Assembly (NCBI RefSeq): GCF_025369935.1
Contig: NZ_CP104467.1
Location: 3,479,001-3,543,000 of the forward strand
Reading direction: 5' to 3'
Length of the DNA: 64,000 nucleotides
Source: Paenibacillus andongensis
GTDB taxonomy: Bacteria > Bacillota > Bacilli > Paenibacillales > NBRC-103111
Shown: piece by piece, positions 51,532 to 60,210 of the stretch
Numbering within the stretch: the first letter of the stretch is position 1
Layout: every line of letters starts with the position of its first letter
The notes under the pieces: generated by a model
What the model was told of the DNA's origin: nothing
Databases searched by the model: none
Seen by the model: the letters and a program-made list of their open reading frames with translations, nothing else
Made by a program: the position numbers and the translations under genes

Positions 51532-51546
51532 AAGTAATTATTACGA
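51532..51546 (-). promoter_or_regulatory. Zur-type box upstream of second CobW gene
   Basis: AAGTAATTATTACGA, 12 of 14 positions of the Zur core, 30 bases before the start codon. Confidence 0.7.
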
Positions 51547-51600
51547 ATTGAATTGTAGTATAAAATTGGGCTGGCTGCAAGGATAAGTTTGCAAAAGAAT

Positions 51601-51637
51601 AAGCCGGGTGCGCACCCTCAGGATGCGCTTCCGGCTT
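51601..51637 (-). terminator. Terminator overlapping the deacetylase stop codon
   Basis: AAGCCGG...GCGCA / TGCGC...CCGGCTT stem. The stop codon of the deacetylase gene forms part of one arm. Confidence 0.65.
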
Positions 51638-52670
51638 ATTTGCTTTTTGCGACATGAAGCAGCTCAGGTACGGTTACAAACGAGTATCCAGCTGCTTTAA
51701 GCTTACTAATTAACGGTCCGATGGCCTGTACCGTCCCGGACAAATCCTGGCTATCAGCACCTCCGGAGTGCTGAAGGATGATAGAACCAGGCTTCGTTTG
51801 CTGCATGATATTGTTCAGCACCTGATCGGAGTTCAGCGATTTCCAGTCAAGAGAATCGACATTCCAATTCACAATCAAATAATGGTGGTCAGCAATCCAT
51901 CTGACCTGCTCTTCATTTATCGCGCCGTACGGAGGGCGGATTAACTTAGGAGCGTAGCCGATTAAGCTTTGCAGCACGCTTTCCGTGCTCATAATCTGAC
52001 TTTGAAATTTGTCCGCCGTCAGCTTTGGCAGGTTCGCATGACTGTAGGAGTGGTTCCCGATGATATGGCCTTCATTGACAATCCGCCTAATCATATCGGG
52101 GTGGGCGTTTGCTTGGGAGCCAAGCACGAAAAAGGTTGCTTTCACTTGGCTCGCCTTGAGGGCATCAAGCACTTTAGGTGTAAATCGGGTGTCAGGCCCG
52201 TCATCGAAGGTTAAAGCTACTTTCTTTTCCTGAGCAGAGCCGCGTACCTTGAAGGTATCTGGATATTTCACGACCAGTTGAGAGAGCGTAAGCTTCTTCT
52301 GAGAAATTCTGGCTTGGCCTTGATTTTTTTGAACAGGAACGGAAGGTTTCTTAGAAGATTCTGGATGTACGGCTGCTTTTTTTGGGCTAGGCTTGGGCGA
52401 AGGTTTGGGCGTTAAAGCAGTAGATGCTGCTTCAGGTTGAGCTGAAGTCGTGGGTGTTCCAGCAGAGAGTGGACTATCCATGCTCCTCGGACTCGCAAGA
52501 TGCTCAGTATCCATTTCGTCGTTGCGGGCACTAGAATCAGCTGTTAAATCTTGTTCTTCTACATGAGTATTTTGCGTAGAGCGTTGATCGTAAATAGGCT
52601 TATTTTTTGACACACCGCAGCCTGTCGCTAACAAGCCTGCGATGGCGATGGACCAAAGCCATCTGGTCAT
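51636..52670 (-). CDS. Polysaccharide deacetylase lipoprotein
   Basis: A 344-residue lipoprotein. The lipobox LLATGC is at residues 13-18, then a Ser/Pro/Lys-rich linker of about 110 residues and a NodB domain with TFDDGPD (metal Asp), HSYSH (metal His pair), RPPYG and the late LQHSGG. It should remove acetyl groups from peptidoglycan or another surface glycan outside the membrane. Single gene. Confidence 0.9.
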   Translation of the reverse strand: MTRWLWSIAIAGLLATGCGVSKNKPIYDQRSTQNTHVEEQDLTADSSARNDEMDTEHLASPRSMDSPLSAGTPTTSAQPEAASTALTPKPSPKPSPKKAAVHPESSKKPSVPVQKNQGQARISQKKLTLSQLVVKYPDTFKVRGSAQEKKVALTFDDGPDTRFTPKVLDALKASQVKATFFVLGSQANAHPDMIRRIVNEGHIIGNHSYSHANLPKLTADKFQSQIMSTESVLQSLIGYAPKLIRPPYGAINEEQVRWIADHHYLIVNWNVDSLDWKSLNSDQVLNNIMQQTKPGSIILQHSGGADSQDLSGTVQAIGPLISKLKAAGYSFVTVPELLHVAKSK

Positions 52671-52886
52671 GGCAATCCCCTCCGAGCATTATCAATATGC
52701 TCTAGCTTTTGTTAATAAGGGACATCCTATCCAGTGAAAATAACGGAATCCAAAGAGTCTGCAGCCTGTTGAGAAATATCCGTATGCTCTCGATGTAGCA
52801 AGTGGACATGAACTATTTTGGATGATGGACCGTCATTACATATACCCAAAGCAGAATAAGCAGAGAGAAAGGAGAGGGATGAGTTC

Positions 52887-53921
52887 ATGACAGCCTTGAT
52901 AAGCAACAAAAAATTAGTTGTGCTGCTGGTTTTTCTGCTGTGCGCAGGTTGTTTTCATGAAGGAGTCTTGACTCCGTCTCCCGATCAAATAACGTCTCCA
53001 ACTCAAAAACATGACAGTGATTTTTCGGTCGTTCCAGGTGAAAGAATTGGTATTCAAGATCAAGTTCACCCTATGAACTTAAAACCAACCAAAGTGATCT
53101 CATTCGTGGATGCGCTTCATGGCTATGGTGTTGCTTCGAGCACTCGTGATCTCCAATTTTTGAAATCCAGTGACGGTGGGATGACCTGGCGGGCTCTGAG
53201 TAGATTACCTCGTACAATCAAGCCAATTGCGATTTCTTTTTTTGATTCTCAAACGGGTTGGCTGCTTGCAAGTGAAGCTTCAAATGATAAATCAGAACTA
53301 CGATTAACCTTGGACGGTGGTCAAACGTGGGAGGTAATCGCAAAAGGCTTACCTGGATTAGAGACTAATGGAGAAGAGCTGTTTTTTCGCTTTTTTGACC
53401 GACATCAAGGGTTGATTGCGTTCCAGAGCGGTAAAGAGATGATGCTCCTTTGTACACAAGATGGGGGGTTGACTTGGTCCGCATCAAGCCGTATCTCCAT
53501 GCCCATTGAAGAAAAGGGTGTGTTTACGTTCCTTTCAACTATGGAGGGTTGGTTTATTGAGCCCAGTAAGAAGGATAAAGAGGTATCGATACTGTATCAC
53601 ATGACAGACGGGGAGACATGGCAAGAAACAGGCAGGATGCCGAGTATCCTTACGCCGCAGGCCATTTCTTTTGCTGATTCTAAAAATGGGTTCATTCTCT
53701 TGCAAACAAATCCACAAAGTAGTGAAAAAACATGGCAATTCCTTCGGACATTTGATGGAGGCGAAACGTGGAGCCAACACGAATTTCCTAGCACATTCCA
53801 GCCGCTAGCTGAAAGTTTATACCTAGGTTTTCCTACAGCGACTAGCGGCTGGCTTCTGGATGCTAAAGATTTGTGGCGAACGACAGACGGCGGGTTGAAC
53901 TGGCGTTTACTAACGCCATAA
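52887..53921 (+). CDS. Ycf48-like (BNR-type repeat) lipoprotein
   Basis: A 344-residue lipoprotein with lipobox LLCAGC (Cys near residue 22). The body holds at least five repeats of the SxDGGxTWxxxS/R type (SSDGGMTWRAL, TLDGGQTWEVI, TQDGGLTWSAS, TFDGGETWSQH, TTDGGLNWRLL), which form a beta-propeller like Ycf48/photosynthesis-assembly relatives. The last repeat ends the protein, so the propeller is complete. Surface location. The function in Firmicutes is unknown. AGAGGGATGAG precedes the ATG. Confidence 0.82.
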   Translation: MTALISNKKLVVLLVFLLCAGCFHEGVLTPSPDQITSPTQKHDSDFSVVPGERIGIQDQVHPMNLKPTKVISFVDALHGYGVASSTRDLQFLKSSDGGMTWRALSRLPRTIKPIAISFFDSQTGWLLASEASNDKSELRLTLDGGQTWEVIAKGLPGLETNGEELFFRFFDRHQGLIAFQSGKEMMLLCTQDGGLTWSASSRISMPIEEKGVFTFLSTMEGWFIEPSKKDKEVSILYHMTDGETWQETGRMPSILTPQAISFADSKNGFILLQTNPQSSEKTWQFLRTFDGGETWSQHEFPSTFQPLAESLYLGFPTATSGWLLDAKDLWRTTDGGLNWRLLTP

Positions 53922-53926
53922 ACCTC

Positions 53927-54421
53927 TTATATGATTTTCTGATAGGTAACGATATCGAGAAATTGGCCCCATTTAAAACCAACCTCACGGAAATGTGCGC
54001 ACTGTGTATAGCCGTTTTTCGCAAACATATGAATGCTAGGTGTATTATCCGCACAAATTGTGGAGACCAGAGCGTGAAAGCCGCGTTCTTTGGCAACAGA
54101 TTCAATGTACTGAATGGCTGCCGAGCCCAATCCTTTGCCCGTGCATGCCGGATGCAAATAGATCGTCACTTCCCCGGTGGTATCATAGGCTTGCTTTTTC
54201 TTGTGCGGCATGACTTGTACATATCCTTGAAGGCTCCCATCCCATGTTATTACATAAGTTTGGTAACGCGGGTTAGGATGAATAACACTCTCCGTAAATT
54301 CTGATAGTTCTACGGGCTCCGTGTGAAAAGAAACAGTCGTATGCATGACAAAATAATTGTAAATATCCATCAGAAGGGGAATGTCAGACTCTTCTAATTC
54401 TTTAAATATTAGGGCGGACAT
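53927..54421 (-). CDS. GNAT family acetyltransferase (phosphinothricin acetyltransferase-like)
   Basis: A 164-residue protein with the GNAT motif A region VTIYLHPACTGKGLGSAAIQYIE (acetyl-CoA pyrophosphate loop GKGLGS) and IHMFAKNGYTQCAHFREVGFKWGQFLDIV at the end, the pattern of the Bar/PAT-like subgroup. CGAGGAG lies 8 bases before the ATG. It is convergent with the Ycf48-like gene, with 5 bases between the stop codons. Confidence 0.85.
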   Translation of the reverse strand: MSALIFKELEESDIPLLMDIYNYFVMHTTVSFHTEPVELSEFTESVIHPNPRYQTYVITWDGSLQGYVQVMPHKKKQAYDTTGEVTIYLHPACTGKGLGSAAIQYIESVAKERGFHALVSTICADNTPSIHMFAKNGYTQCAHFREVGFKWGQFLDIVTYQKII

Positions 54422-54603
54422 GGTGTAAGCTCCTCGCTGTGAGATTTAGACAACACATTCAAATATGTTCAACGGAAGAAGCTAAAATCCTTTTTAAAAG
54501 GGACAATTCTAAATAGACATCCACCCATATTCCATGTATCTTAGATATAATGTCTTACTATTAATAGAAGATAAAGTTCAACATCGGAAATAGGGGGAGT
54601 CAC

Positions 54604-54888
54604 ATGTCGGGCAATTCAAGTTACATTCTCGTGATCGTCATTGGCGTAATCGTACTCGCTGGTCTTACATTCATGAATCTTCGCAAAATAAGCAGATCTA
54701 CGGCAGATCTGACCCAGCTCAAAAGAAGAACGCTGCTCTGGAGCGAAATATCACTTGCGCTTTTCGTTCTGCAATTTTTCTTCCGTGATCGTGAAGGAGG
54801 GTTCCTGCTGTTCTTTGGAATTCTTACTCTATTTACAGGAGCGCATTATCTCGGTGTATTGTATTATTCACGAAAAAGAAGCAACTAA
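54604..54888 (+). CDS. Small membrane protein (YtpI-like)
   Basis: A 94-residue protein. Three hydrophobic segments (about residues 7-24, 47-60, 65-85) are separated by a charged loop RKISRSTADLTQLKRR. It resembles YtpI-type membrane proteins in size and layout, but the assignment is loose. AGGGGGAG lies 7 bases before the ATG. A GAAGCT/AGCTTC hairpin with a T-rich tail follows at about 54,898-54,940. Confidence 0.6.
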   Translation: MSGNSSYILVIVIGVIVLAGLTFMNLRKISRSTADLTQLKRRTLLWSEISLALFVLQFFFRDREGGFLLFFGILTLFTGAHYLGVLYYSRKRSN

Positions 54889-54976
54889 AGGCGAAGAAGC
54901 TCTCCTCAGTAGTTCTACTACTAATGGAAAGCTTCTATTTTTATATTCCTGATTTTCTTCAATTAAACTCATCCTG

Positions 54977-55147
54977 TTATTCGTTCCAACTCGATGGCTG
55001 CGTTTTTGTCGGCTTCATCCATTTTTGATACCATTTCTTCTTTTTCTTCTGCTCCATTAACGTTCTTAATTGCAGCATGACCAGCTTGGCCCTGTCTTCA
55101 TCCGCATATTTGTTACGCAAACGCTCAAAAATTGTGTGATCTTGCAT
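54977..55147 (-). CDS. Small hypothetical protein
   Basis: A 56-residue, highly basic protein (MQDHTIFERLRNKYADEDRAK... then KKKKKWYQKWMKP). The ATG at 55,147 follows AGAAGG; upstream in-frame starts lack sites. Conserved-looking but of no recognised family. Confidence 0.5.
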   Translation of the reverse strand: MQDHTIFERLRNKYADEDRAKLVMLQLRTLMEQKKKKKWYQKWMKPTKTQPSSWNE

Positions 55148-55392
55148 AGGATACCTTCTTTTCTGACTGTAAGATGAATGCGAAATAAAGAGAATGTATG
55201 TTCTTGTTTCTATCATATCACATGAAGTACACAGGAGGGAATACAAGGTCTTAATTTTTTGCTAATAAAAAATAACTAGGTGCATCTTGCCTCGGTAAAA
55301 GCGGTATCGGACAACTTGGTTCCAGTTTGATTGATCAAAAACAGTATCATGTCAGAATTCCTAGCATAGTATGTAGGAAGGTGGTGAGATAA

Positions 55393-55683
55393 ATGACATT
55401 TACACTTGCAGACTGGATGATATACACCATGTGGGCCATATTTGGATTAATGATCATTGATTTTCTAATCGCCTTTTTCCAATCATTTTGGAAAGGCTCT
55501 TTTGATCCAACTTTTGTATTAGGTTATTTGAAAGATGTCCTATATATTGTTCTGCCATTAGAGATTGTTTTATCCTTGATTCCAACAGATCCAACAAGGT
55601 GGACTCTTATTATTTTTTATTTCGTTGGAGGTATCGCTGCAATTCTCAAGTATTTATTGGACATTAAAAGAAAATTTCAATAA
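55393..55683 (+). CDS. Small membrane protein
   Basis: A 96-residue protein with three hydrophobic helices and little soluble mass. GGAAGGTGGTGAG precedes the ATG. No family recognised. A GGCCT...AGGCC hairpin follows. Confidence 0.6.
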   Translation: MTFTLADWMIYTMWAIFGLMIIDFLIAFFQSFWKGSFDPTFVLGYLKDVLYIVLPLEIVLSLIPTDPTRWTLIIFYFVGGIAAILKYLLDIKRKFQ

Positions 55684-55693
55684 ATAAGACTGT

Positions 55694-55724
55694 GGCCTTC
55701 CTTCATGGGAGGCCTATGGTTTTC
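55694..55724 (+). terminator. Hairpin after the small membrane protein gene
   Basis: GGCCTTCC / GGGAGGCC stem with TATGGTTTTC after it, so termination is moderate at best. Confidence 0.4.
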
Positions 55725-55761
55725 ATAGAATAATACAAACCGTCTTAAAGGAAGTGAGTCC

Positions 55762-57495
55762 ATGAAGAGATATCAGTGGATAAAGTGGCGAACATTCATC
55801 CTATGGGTCGCAGCGCTCGTCTTAACCGGCATGCTGTTATGGGCAGGAGGCCCGACATCTTGGAATATCGCATTGACTATTATCGGTATTGTGATGCAGC
55901 TGCTCTTTGCCATAATGTTCATGATTGTCCAGTTCGTAGCCCTTTTCTGGTTCCTAGCCCGTGGACGCACGTATTGGATTTTGCCTGGAGAGACAGGGGC
56001 CACTTGGGATGACTACCGGGGTAACCCCGAAATCGTTGAGAATGCCAAACGAATCGTCACTCTGCTCAAAGGTGTAAAGGAGTTCAAGGAAATGGGTGGC
56101 GAGGCGATCAGAGGCTTGCTGCTCTGCGGTCCTCCTGGCACCGGTAAGTCCTACCTGGCTCAGGTGATTGCAAACGAAGCACAGGTGCCTTTTGCTTATG
56201 CCTCGGCTCCCAGCTTTCAAAACATGTTCTTCGGCGTCGGCAACCTGAAGGTGATGCGCCTCTACAAGAAGACCCGGAAGCTGGCGACTGTGTACGGAGC
56301 CTGCATTATCTTCATCGACGAGATTGACGCTATTGGGATGAGTCGACAGTCCGGAGCTGGAGGAGGAGGCATGTTCGGCATGGGTGGCGGCTCTGGCCTG
56401 CTCAACGAGCTGCTCCTGCAGATGGACCCGCCGAATATCGACAACTCCAAGATTTCCAAGATGCTTCGCTCGTTGGGGCTGCGGCGCAAGAAGGCAGAAC
56501 GGCCAGCGGTGCTGACGGTCGCAGCGACCAACCTGCCTGATGTACTCGACTCCGCTCTTCTCAGGCCCGGCCGCTTCGACAGGCAGCTCTGGGTCGATAC
56601 CCCCGACTATGATGGTCGGGTAGACGTCTTCCAGTACTATCTCCGGAAAGTGAAACGGGACTCTTCGTTAACTCCGGAAGCAGCGGCACTCGATACAGTC
56701 GGCTATAGCCCTGCGCAGATCAAACATATCGTTAATGAATCGCTTGTTATCGCCCACCAACGGGGAGCCCAAGAAGCCAGTTACGAGGACTTCCGGGCTG
56801 CCATGGAGACCTATGAGTGGGGACTCAAACAGCCGCTCCGTTCCATGAGAGACGACGAGAAGCGGAATGTTGCCTACCATGAGGCCGGCCATGCGGTGGC
56901 CCAGTACCTACTAAAGCCCCACGACCGGGTCTGGAAAGTGACGATCATCCGCCGTGGCGGCGCGCTAGGTTTAGCTGCCACCAAGCCAATGCATGAACGG
57001 TATAACCGAAGCGATAGTGAGATCTTAGCGGAGATCCAAGTCTGTCTGGCAGCCCGGGCAGTGGAAGAGGAGTTCTTAGAAAAAAAATTAAACGGTGTCA
57101 CCTCCGATCTGCAGCAGGCTACCGAGATGGCCGGCGCTTACCTCGGAATGGTCGGTATGGGCGATGAACTGTTCAGTTGGCTTGCAACGGGCTCGCGGGC
57201 CGATGCACTTAAGGCACTCCGGCCAAAAATTAACGAGCTTCTGAAGGATCAGATGCTCCAAGTAAAAAATCTAGTAAGGGAACACGCTGACTTCGTTCAC
57301 ACCATTGCTGAGGAGTTACTAAAACAAGGGGATCTCACCGGCGAGGAGATTGAGCAGATCTATGTACGGCTGTATGGCCGTAGCCGGCCTGAGCCAACTG
57401 AGGTAAAGTCCCAGACGGTTATCGATTCCCCCGCCCAAGTTGCTCAGGAACAGCTGCCAGAAGAGGATGCCAATGATACGAAGGATTCCGAATAA
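55762..57495 (+). CDS. FtsH-like AAA+ membrane metalloprotease
   Basis: A 577-residue protein. Two N-terminal membrane helices (about residues 12-30 and 36-62) are close together, without the periplasmic domain that normal FtsH has between them. The AAA domain has Walker A GPPGTGKSY, Walker B CIIFIDEIDAIG and the second region of homology ending LRPGRFDRQLW. The M41 protease domain has HEAGH and the third zinc ligand in TSDLQQAT. A Gly-rich insert (GAGGGGMFGMGGGSG) lies after Walker B. AAGGAAGTGAG precedes the ATG. It is a FtsH paralogue for membrane-protein quality control with unknown clients. Confidence 0.88.
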   Translation: MKRYQWIKWRTFILWVAALVLTGMLLWAGGPTSWNIALTIIGIVMQLLFAIMFMIVQFVALFWFLARGRTYWILPGETGATWDDYRGNPEIVENAKRIVTLLKGVKEFKEMGGEAIRGLLLCGPPGTGKSYLAQVIANEAQVPFAYASAPSFQNMFFGVGNLKVMRLYKKTRKLATVYGACIIFIDEIDAIGMSRQSGAGGGGMFGMGGGSGLLNELLLQMDPPNIDNSKISKMLRSLGLRRKKAERPAVLTVAATNLPDVLDSALLRPGRFDRQLWVDTPDYDGRVDVFQYYLRKVKRDSSLTPEAAALDTVGYSPAQIKHIVNESLVIAHQRGAQEASYEDFRAAMETYEWGLKQPLRSMRDDEKRNVAYHEAGHAVAQYLLKPHDRVWKVTIIRRGGALGLAATKPMHERYNRSDSEILAEIQVCLAARAVEEEFLEKKLNGVTSDLQQATEMAGAYLGMVGMGDELFSWLATGSRADALKALRPKINELLKDQMLQVKNLVREHADFVHTIAEELLKQGDLTGEEIEQIYVRLYGRSRPEPTEVKSQTVIDSPAQVAQEQLPEEDANDTKDSE

Positions 57496-57507
57496 ACAAG
57501 CGCTATA

Positions 57508-57539
57508 AAATAATAACGGCGACTGCTTGCTTAGTCGCC
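57508..57539 (+). repeat. 23-bp direct repeat, left copy, with hairpin
   Basis: A 23-base segment at 57,508-57,530 containing ATAATAACGGCGACTGCTTG is identical to 58,875-58,897. Both copies run into a GGCGACT/AGTCGCC-type hairpin, whose right arms differ slightly. The two copies bracket the partition module. Confidence 0.8.
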
Positions 57540-57569
57540 TATATTTTATAATAAATAAACAAAACAAAG

Positions 57570-57602
57570 GCTCTAGGGTAAGTTTTCCCTTGGGCTTTTT
57601 TC
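57570..57602 (+). terminator. Terminator upstream of the partition module
   Basis: GCTCTAGGG / CCCTTGGGC stem (with G-U pairs) followed by six T. It isolates the module from the protease gene. Confidence 0.65.
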
Positions 57603-57652
57603 GTTTATCGAACTGTGCATGACCCCCTATTAAATAGATCAATTGTAGAACT

Positions 57653-57682
57653 ATATACAGGAATAAAGGTTTACAGAAATAA
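57653..57682 (+). repeat. TACAGG repeat cluster 1 (upstream of parA)
   Basis: ATACAGGAATA and TTTACAGAAATA lie just before the parA ribosome site. They match repeats inside the parA 3' end and the second gene, so this may be an operator or centromere part. Confidence 0.55.
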
Positions 57683-57695
57683 GGAGGAATGGGTT

Positions 57696-58460
57696 ATGGG
57701 AGCCATTATTTCAATCGGTAATCAAAAAGGCGGTGTTGGCAAAACGACAACCACAGCCATCACGGGGTATCTCCTCTCTAAGAAGTACAAGGTTCTCTGT
57801 GTGGACTTCGATAGCCAAGGTAATTTGACACAGTTTCTTACTCAACGAGATATACACGATTACTCCAAAATGACTATTTTTGAGGCATGTAAAAACATGA
57901 ATCCCACCCCCTACATCCGCAAGTTAACCTACAACCTTCACTTCATTCCGGCTGACGAAATGCTTGCAACTTTGCCCATGCTTATCCATCAAAATCCTTC
58001 AATGAGTTCGACCATTTTGAGAGATACACTACATAAAGTAAAGTCCAGATACGATTACATACTTATTGATTTACCTCCAAATCTCGGAGAACACACTATT
58101 AATGGATTAGTGGCTTCAGACTATGCAATCGTCATGCTACAATGCGAACCAATGTGTTATGACGCGCTGGACAGATACATCGCAACAATGATTCACATCA
58201 AAGAGGTTAAAAAGCTGGACCTTGTTTTATGCGGCATATTGCCAACAATGATCGATTCTAGAACAATCATTGATAAAACAATCATTGATAGGGTAAGGAG
58301 AGAATACGAGGGAGTTGTGTTTAGAGCGGAAATAAAGCGAAGAAATAGAATCAAGGAGTTTTCTATTACAGGAATACAGGAATACAGTAATATGGATACA
58401 TCGGCACTAAGAAATTATAGAAATTTTGTCGAGGAGCTGGAGCAGCGTGTCCAAGCGTGA
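57696..58460 (+). CDS. parA: ParA family partition ATPase
   Basis: A 254-residue ATPase without an N-terminal DNA-binding domain (type Ib/Soj size). The deviant Walker A KGGVGKTTT is at about residues 11-19, the A' motif DFDSQGNLT follows, and Walker B is YILIDLPPNLG. AAGGAGGAA lies 6 bases before the ATG at 57,696. It should form ATP-dependent patches on the nucleoid to move DNA bound by its partner. The last 14 bases overlap the next gene. It is AT-rich and different from the chromosomal soj/parA context, so it is plasmid- or element-derived. Confidence 0.9.
   Translation: MGAIISIGNQKGGVGKTTTTAITGYLLSKKYKVLCVDFDSQGNLTQFLTQRDIHDYSKMTIFEACKNMNPTPYIRKLTYNLHFIPADEMLATLPMLIHQNPSMSSTILRDTLHKVKSRYDYILIDLPPNLGEHTINGLVASDYAIVMLQCEPMCYDALDRYIATMIHIKEVKKLDLVLCGILPTMIDSRTIIDKTIIDRVRREYEGVVFRAEIKRRNRIKEFSITGIQEYSNMDTSALRNYRNFVEELEQRVQA
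58364..58392 (+). repeat. TACAGG repeat cluster 2 (inside parA)
   Basis: Three head-to-tail units ATTACAGGA, ATACAGGA and ATACAGTA, inside the coding sequence for ITGIQEYSN. Confidence 0.6.
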
Positions 58461-58692
58461 TGCGATTGAACAGTTATTAGGAAAACGGCGGAGTCAAGAA
58501 ATACAGGAAACTGTAAATACAGGTATACAGAAACCTGTAAATAAGAAAAAAGCAACATTTGATTTCGATGATCAATTCCATACTGAGTTAAAGATATTCG
58601 CCGCGAAAGAGAATAAGAAGATGGTAGATGTTGTGGTAGAGGCCGTGAAAGAGTATATGCGAAGACATAAGAATACCCCACCGGTCGACTAG
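58447..58692 (+). CDS. Ribbon-helix-helix partner of ParA (ParB/CopG-like)
   Basis: An 81-residue protein starting at GTG 58,447 (GAGGAGCTGGAGC upstream), overlapping parA by 14 bases. The N-terminal ~35 residues are basic and flexible, typical of the ParA-stimulating tail with Arg/Lys residues. The C-terminal part (ATFDFDDQFHTELKIFAAK...VVVEAVKEYMRRH) is a ribbon-helix-helix DNA-binding domain. It is the likely centromere-binding protein and autorepressor. Confidence 0.8.
   Translation: MSKRDAIEQLLGKRRSQEIQETVNTGIQKPVNKKKATFDFDDQFHTELKIFAAKENKKMVDVVVEAVKEYMRRHKNTPPVD
58498..58544 (+). repeat. TACAGG repeat cluster 3 (inside the RHH gene)
   Basis: ATACAGGAA, ATACAGGTATACAG and inverted units CTGTAAATA (twice) and CCTGTAAATA lie inside codons for the linker before the ribbon-helix-helix domain. 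With clusters 1 and 2 they are the best candidate binding sites for the encoded protein. Confidence 0.6.
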
Positions 58693-58833
58693 GCCAGTGG
58701 GGATTCGTTCATTTTACAGACTGCACGACAACCGCGACACGCTAATAGGCTTTTTATAATTTGGTCACTAATCGGTCATCATGTGCTAAAAATCCAAGCT
58801 GTACTATATACATTCTAGGTCCTGTTTTAACGA

Positions 58834-58860
58834 AAAAACCCTTATAGAATAAGGGTTTTA
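58834..58860. terminator. Bidirectional terminator after the partition module
   Basis: AAAACCCTTAT / ATAAGGGTTTT stem flanked by A and T runs. Confidence 0.75.
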
Positions 58861-58874
58861 GTAAACTGTATTAT

Positions 58875-58906
58875 AAATAATAACGGCGACTGCTTGCGCA
58901 GCCGCC
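58875..58906 (+). repeat. 23-bp direct repeat, right copy, with hairpin
   Basis: Identical to 57,508-57,530 over 23 bases, then GGCGACT...CAGCCGCC. It marks the right edge of the inserted partition module. From here to rsmD (59,112) no gene is seen; a TTGTGT-N17-TACGAT promoter for rsmD lies at 59,046-59,074. Confidence 0.75.
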
Positions 58907-59045
58907 TCATGGGAGAGGAGAAACCGGACGAAGAGCTTATGGGGAAACGTAAGTCTTCTCCGCGGTTGTCTACGACATTCTCTGATGTCGATAGTTCAAG
59001 GATGACCGTTTTACGGGAAATTTATACATCACAGGGATAAAATTT

Positions 59046-59074
59046 TTGTGTCCGATTAGAGCTTGTGGTACGAT
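59046..59074 (+). promoter_or_regulatory. Probable promoter of rsmD-coaD
   Basis: TTGTGT, 17-base spacer, TACGAT, ending 38 bases before the rsmD start. Confidence 0.45.
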
Positions 59075-59112
59075 AGCAAAAGAATGAGCCAGCTAGAAGG
59101 GAAATACGTAAG

Positions 59113-59670
59113 ATGAGAGTGATTTCAGGCACCGCCAAAGGCAGGCCGTTAAAAGCTGTACCCGGTAACAGCACCCGGCCAACAACGGATAAAGTGAAAG
59201 AGGCGATCTTCAGTATGATCGGTCCTTATTTTGATGGAGGACAAGTGCTTGATCTATTCGCCGGTACAGGCGGACTCGGGATTGAAGCGCTTAGCCGCGG
59301 GATGGATAAGGCTGTCTTCATTGATATCGAGAAGAAAAGCATCGACACGATTGGGCAGAATTTAGTAACCGCAGGTCTCAAGGACCAAGCCGAGATCTAC
59401 CGAACGGATGCTACACGGGCTTTGAAAGCGTTAGCGAAGCGGGAGCAGCAATTTGAACTTGTCTTCCTCGATCCTCCGTACAAAATGAAATTTATCGCGG
59501 AGCTGATCAGTAAGATGGAAGAGCAGTCGATCATTAAATTGAATGCCACGATAGTTGTAGAGCACGATGCAAAGGATGTCCTCGATGACACCATTGGTGG
59601 GTTTAAACAGCAGCGAAGATCCGATTACGGAGATACCGCCGTCACGATTTACAAAAGATCAGCAGAATAA
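59113..59670 (+). CDS. rsmD: 16S rRNA (guanine(966)-N2)-methyltransferase
   Basis: 185 residues, normal length. It uses S-adenosylmethionine to methylate G966 of 16S rRNA. The start [17 protein letters not shown] and [16 protein letters not shown] are family signatures. [18 protein letters not shown] is the SAM-binding motif I, and FLDPPY the catalytic motif IV. GAAGGGAAATACGTAAG precedes the ATG. coaD follows 31 bases later, the standard pairing. Confidence 0.95.
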   Translation: MRVISGTAKGRPLKAVPGNSTRPTTDKVKEAIFSMIGPYFDGGQVLDLFAGTGGLGIEALSRGMDKAVFIDIEKKSIDTIGQNLVTAGLKDQAEIYRTDATRALKALAKREQQFELVFLDPPYKMKFIAELISKMEEQSIIKLNATIVVEHDAKDVLDDTIGGFKQQRRSDYGDTAVTIYKRSAE

Positions 59671-59701
59671 ATACGAGCAAGTTTTTAAGGAGATGAACAG
59701 C

Positions 59702-60205
59702 ATGATGAGGCAAGAACACGGAAGCACAGTTGCCGTTTATCCAGGCAGTTTTGATCCTGTGACACACGGCCATCTTGACATTATACATAGAGCGGCAAAG
59801 GTGTTTGATAAGTTGATTGTAGCTGTACTGAATAACACGTCCAAGAATCCTCTGTTCACATTGGAAGAACGGATGGAGCTTATTAGGAAAGTGACCAAGG
59901 ATTTGCCGAATGTAGAGGTGGATGGTTTTAGAGATTTGATGGTTAATTATATGAAGGCTCGCAACGTGCGTCTAATTGTTCGTGGGCTTCGGGCGGTCTC
60001 TGACTTTGAGTATGAATTGCAGATGGCGTCGACGAATCACAAGCTGAATCCAGATGTCGAAACTTTCTTCATGACTTCGAAGCCTCAGTTCTCATACTTG
60101 AGTTCAAGTATTGTGAAGGAGATTGCTAAGTTTCACGGACCGGTGGAAGATCTAGTTCCAGCTGAGGTGGAAGAAGCATTGAAAAAGAAATTCCCTCGAA
60201 TCTAA
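59702..60205 (+). CDS. coaD: Phosphopantetheine adenylyltransferase
   Basis: 167 residues, normal for CoaD, which makes dephospho-CoA from 4'-phosphopantetheine and ATP, the penultimate step of CoA synthesis. The nucleotidyltransferase motif [28 protein letters not shown] and the ISSS-like YLSSSIVKE are present. The start is the ATG at 59,702, 9 bases after AAGGAG; ATG at 59,693 touches that site. Co-transcribed with rsmD. Confidence 0.95.
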   Translation: MMRQEHGSTVAVYPGSFDPVTHGHLDIIHRAAKVFDKLIVAVLNNTSKNPLFTLEERMELIRKVTKDLPNVEVDGFRDLMVNYMKARNVRLIVRGLRAVSDFEYELQMASTNHKLNPDVETFFMTSKPQFSYLSSSIVKEIAKFHGPVEDLVPAEVEEALKKKFPRI

Positions 60206-60210
60206 TGGGG

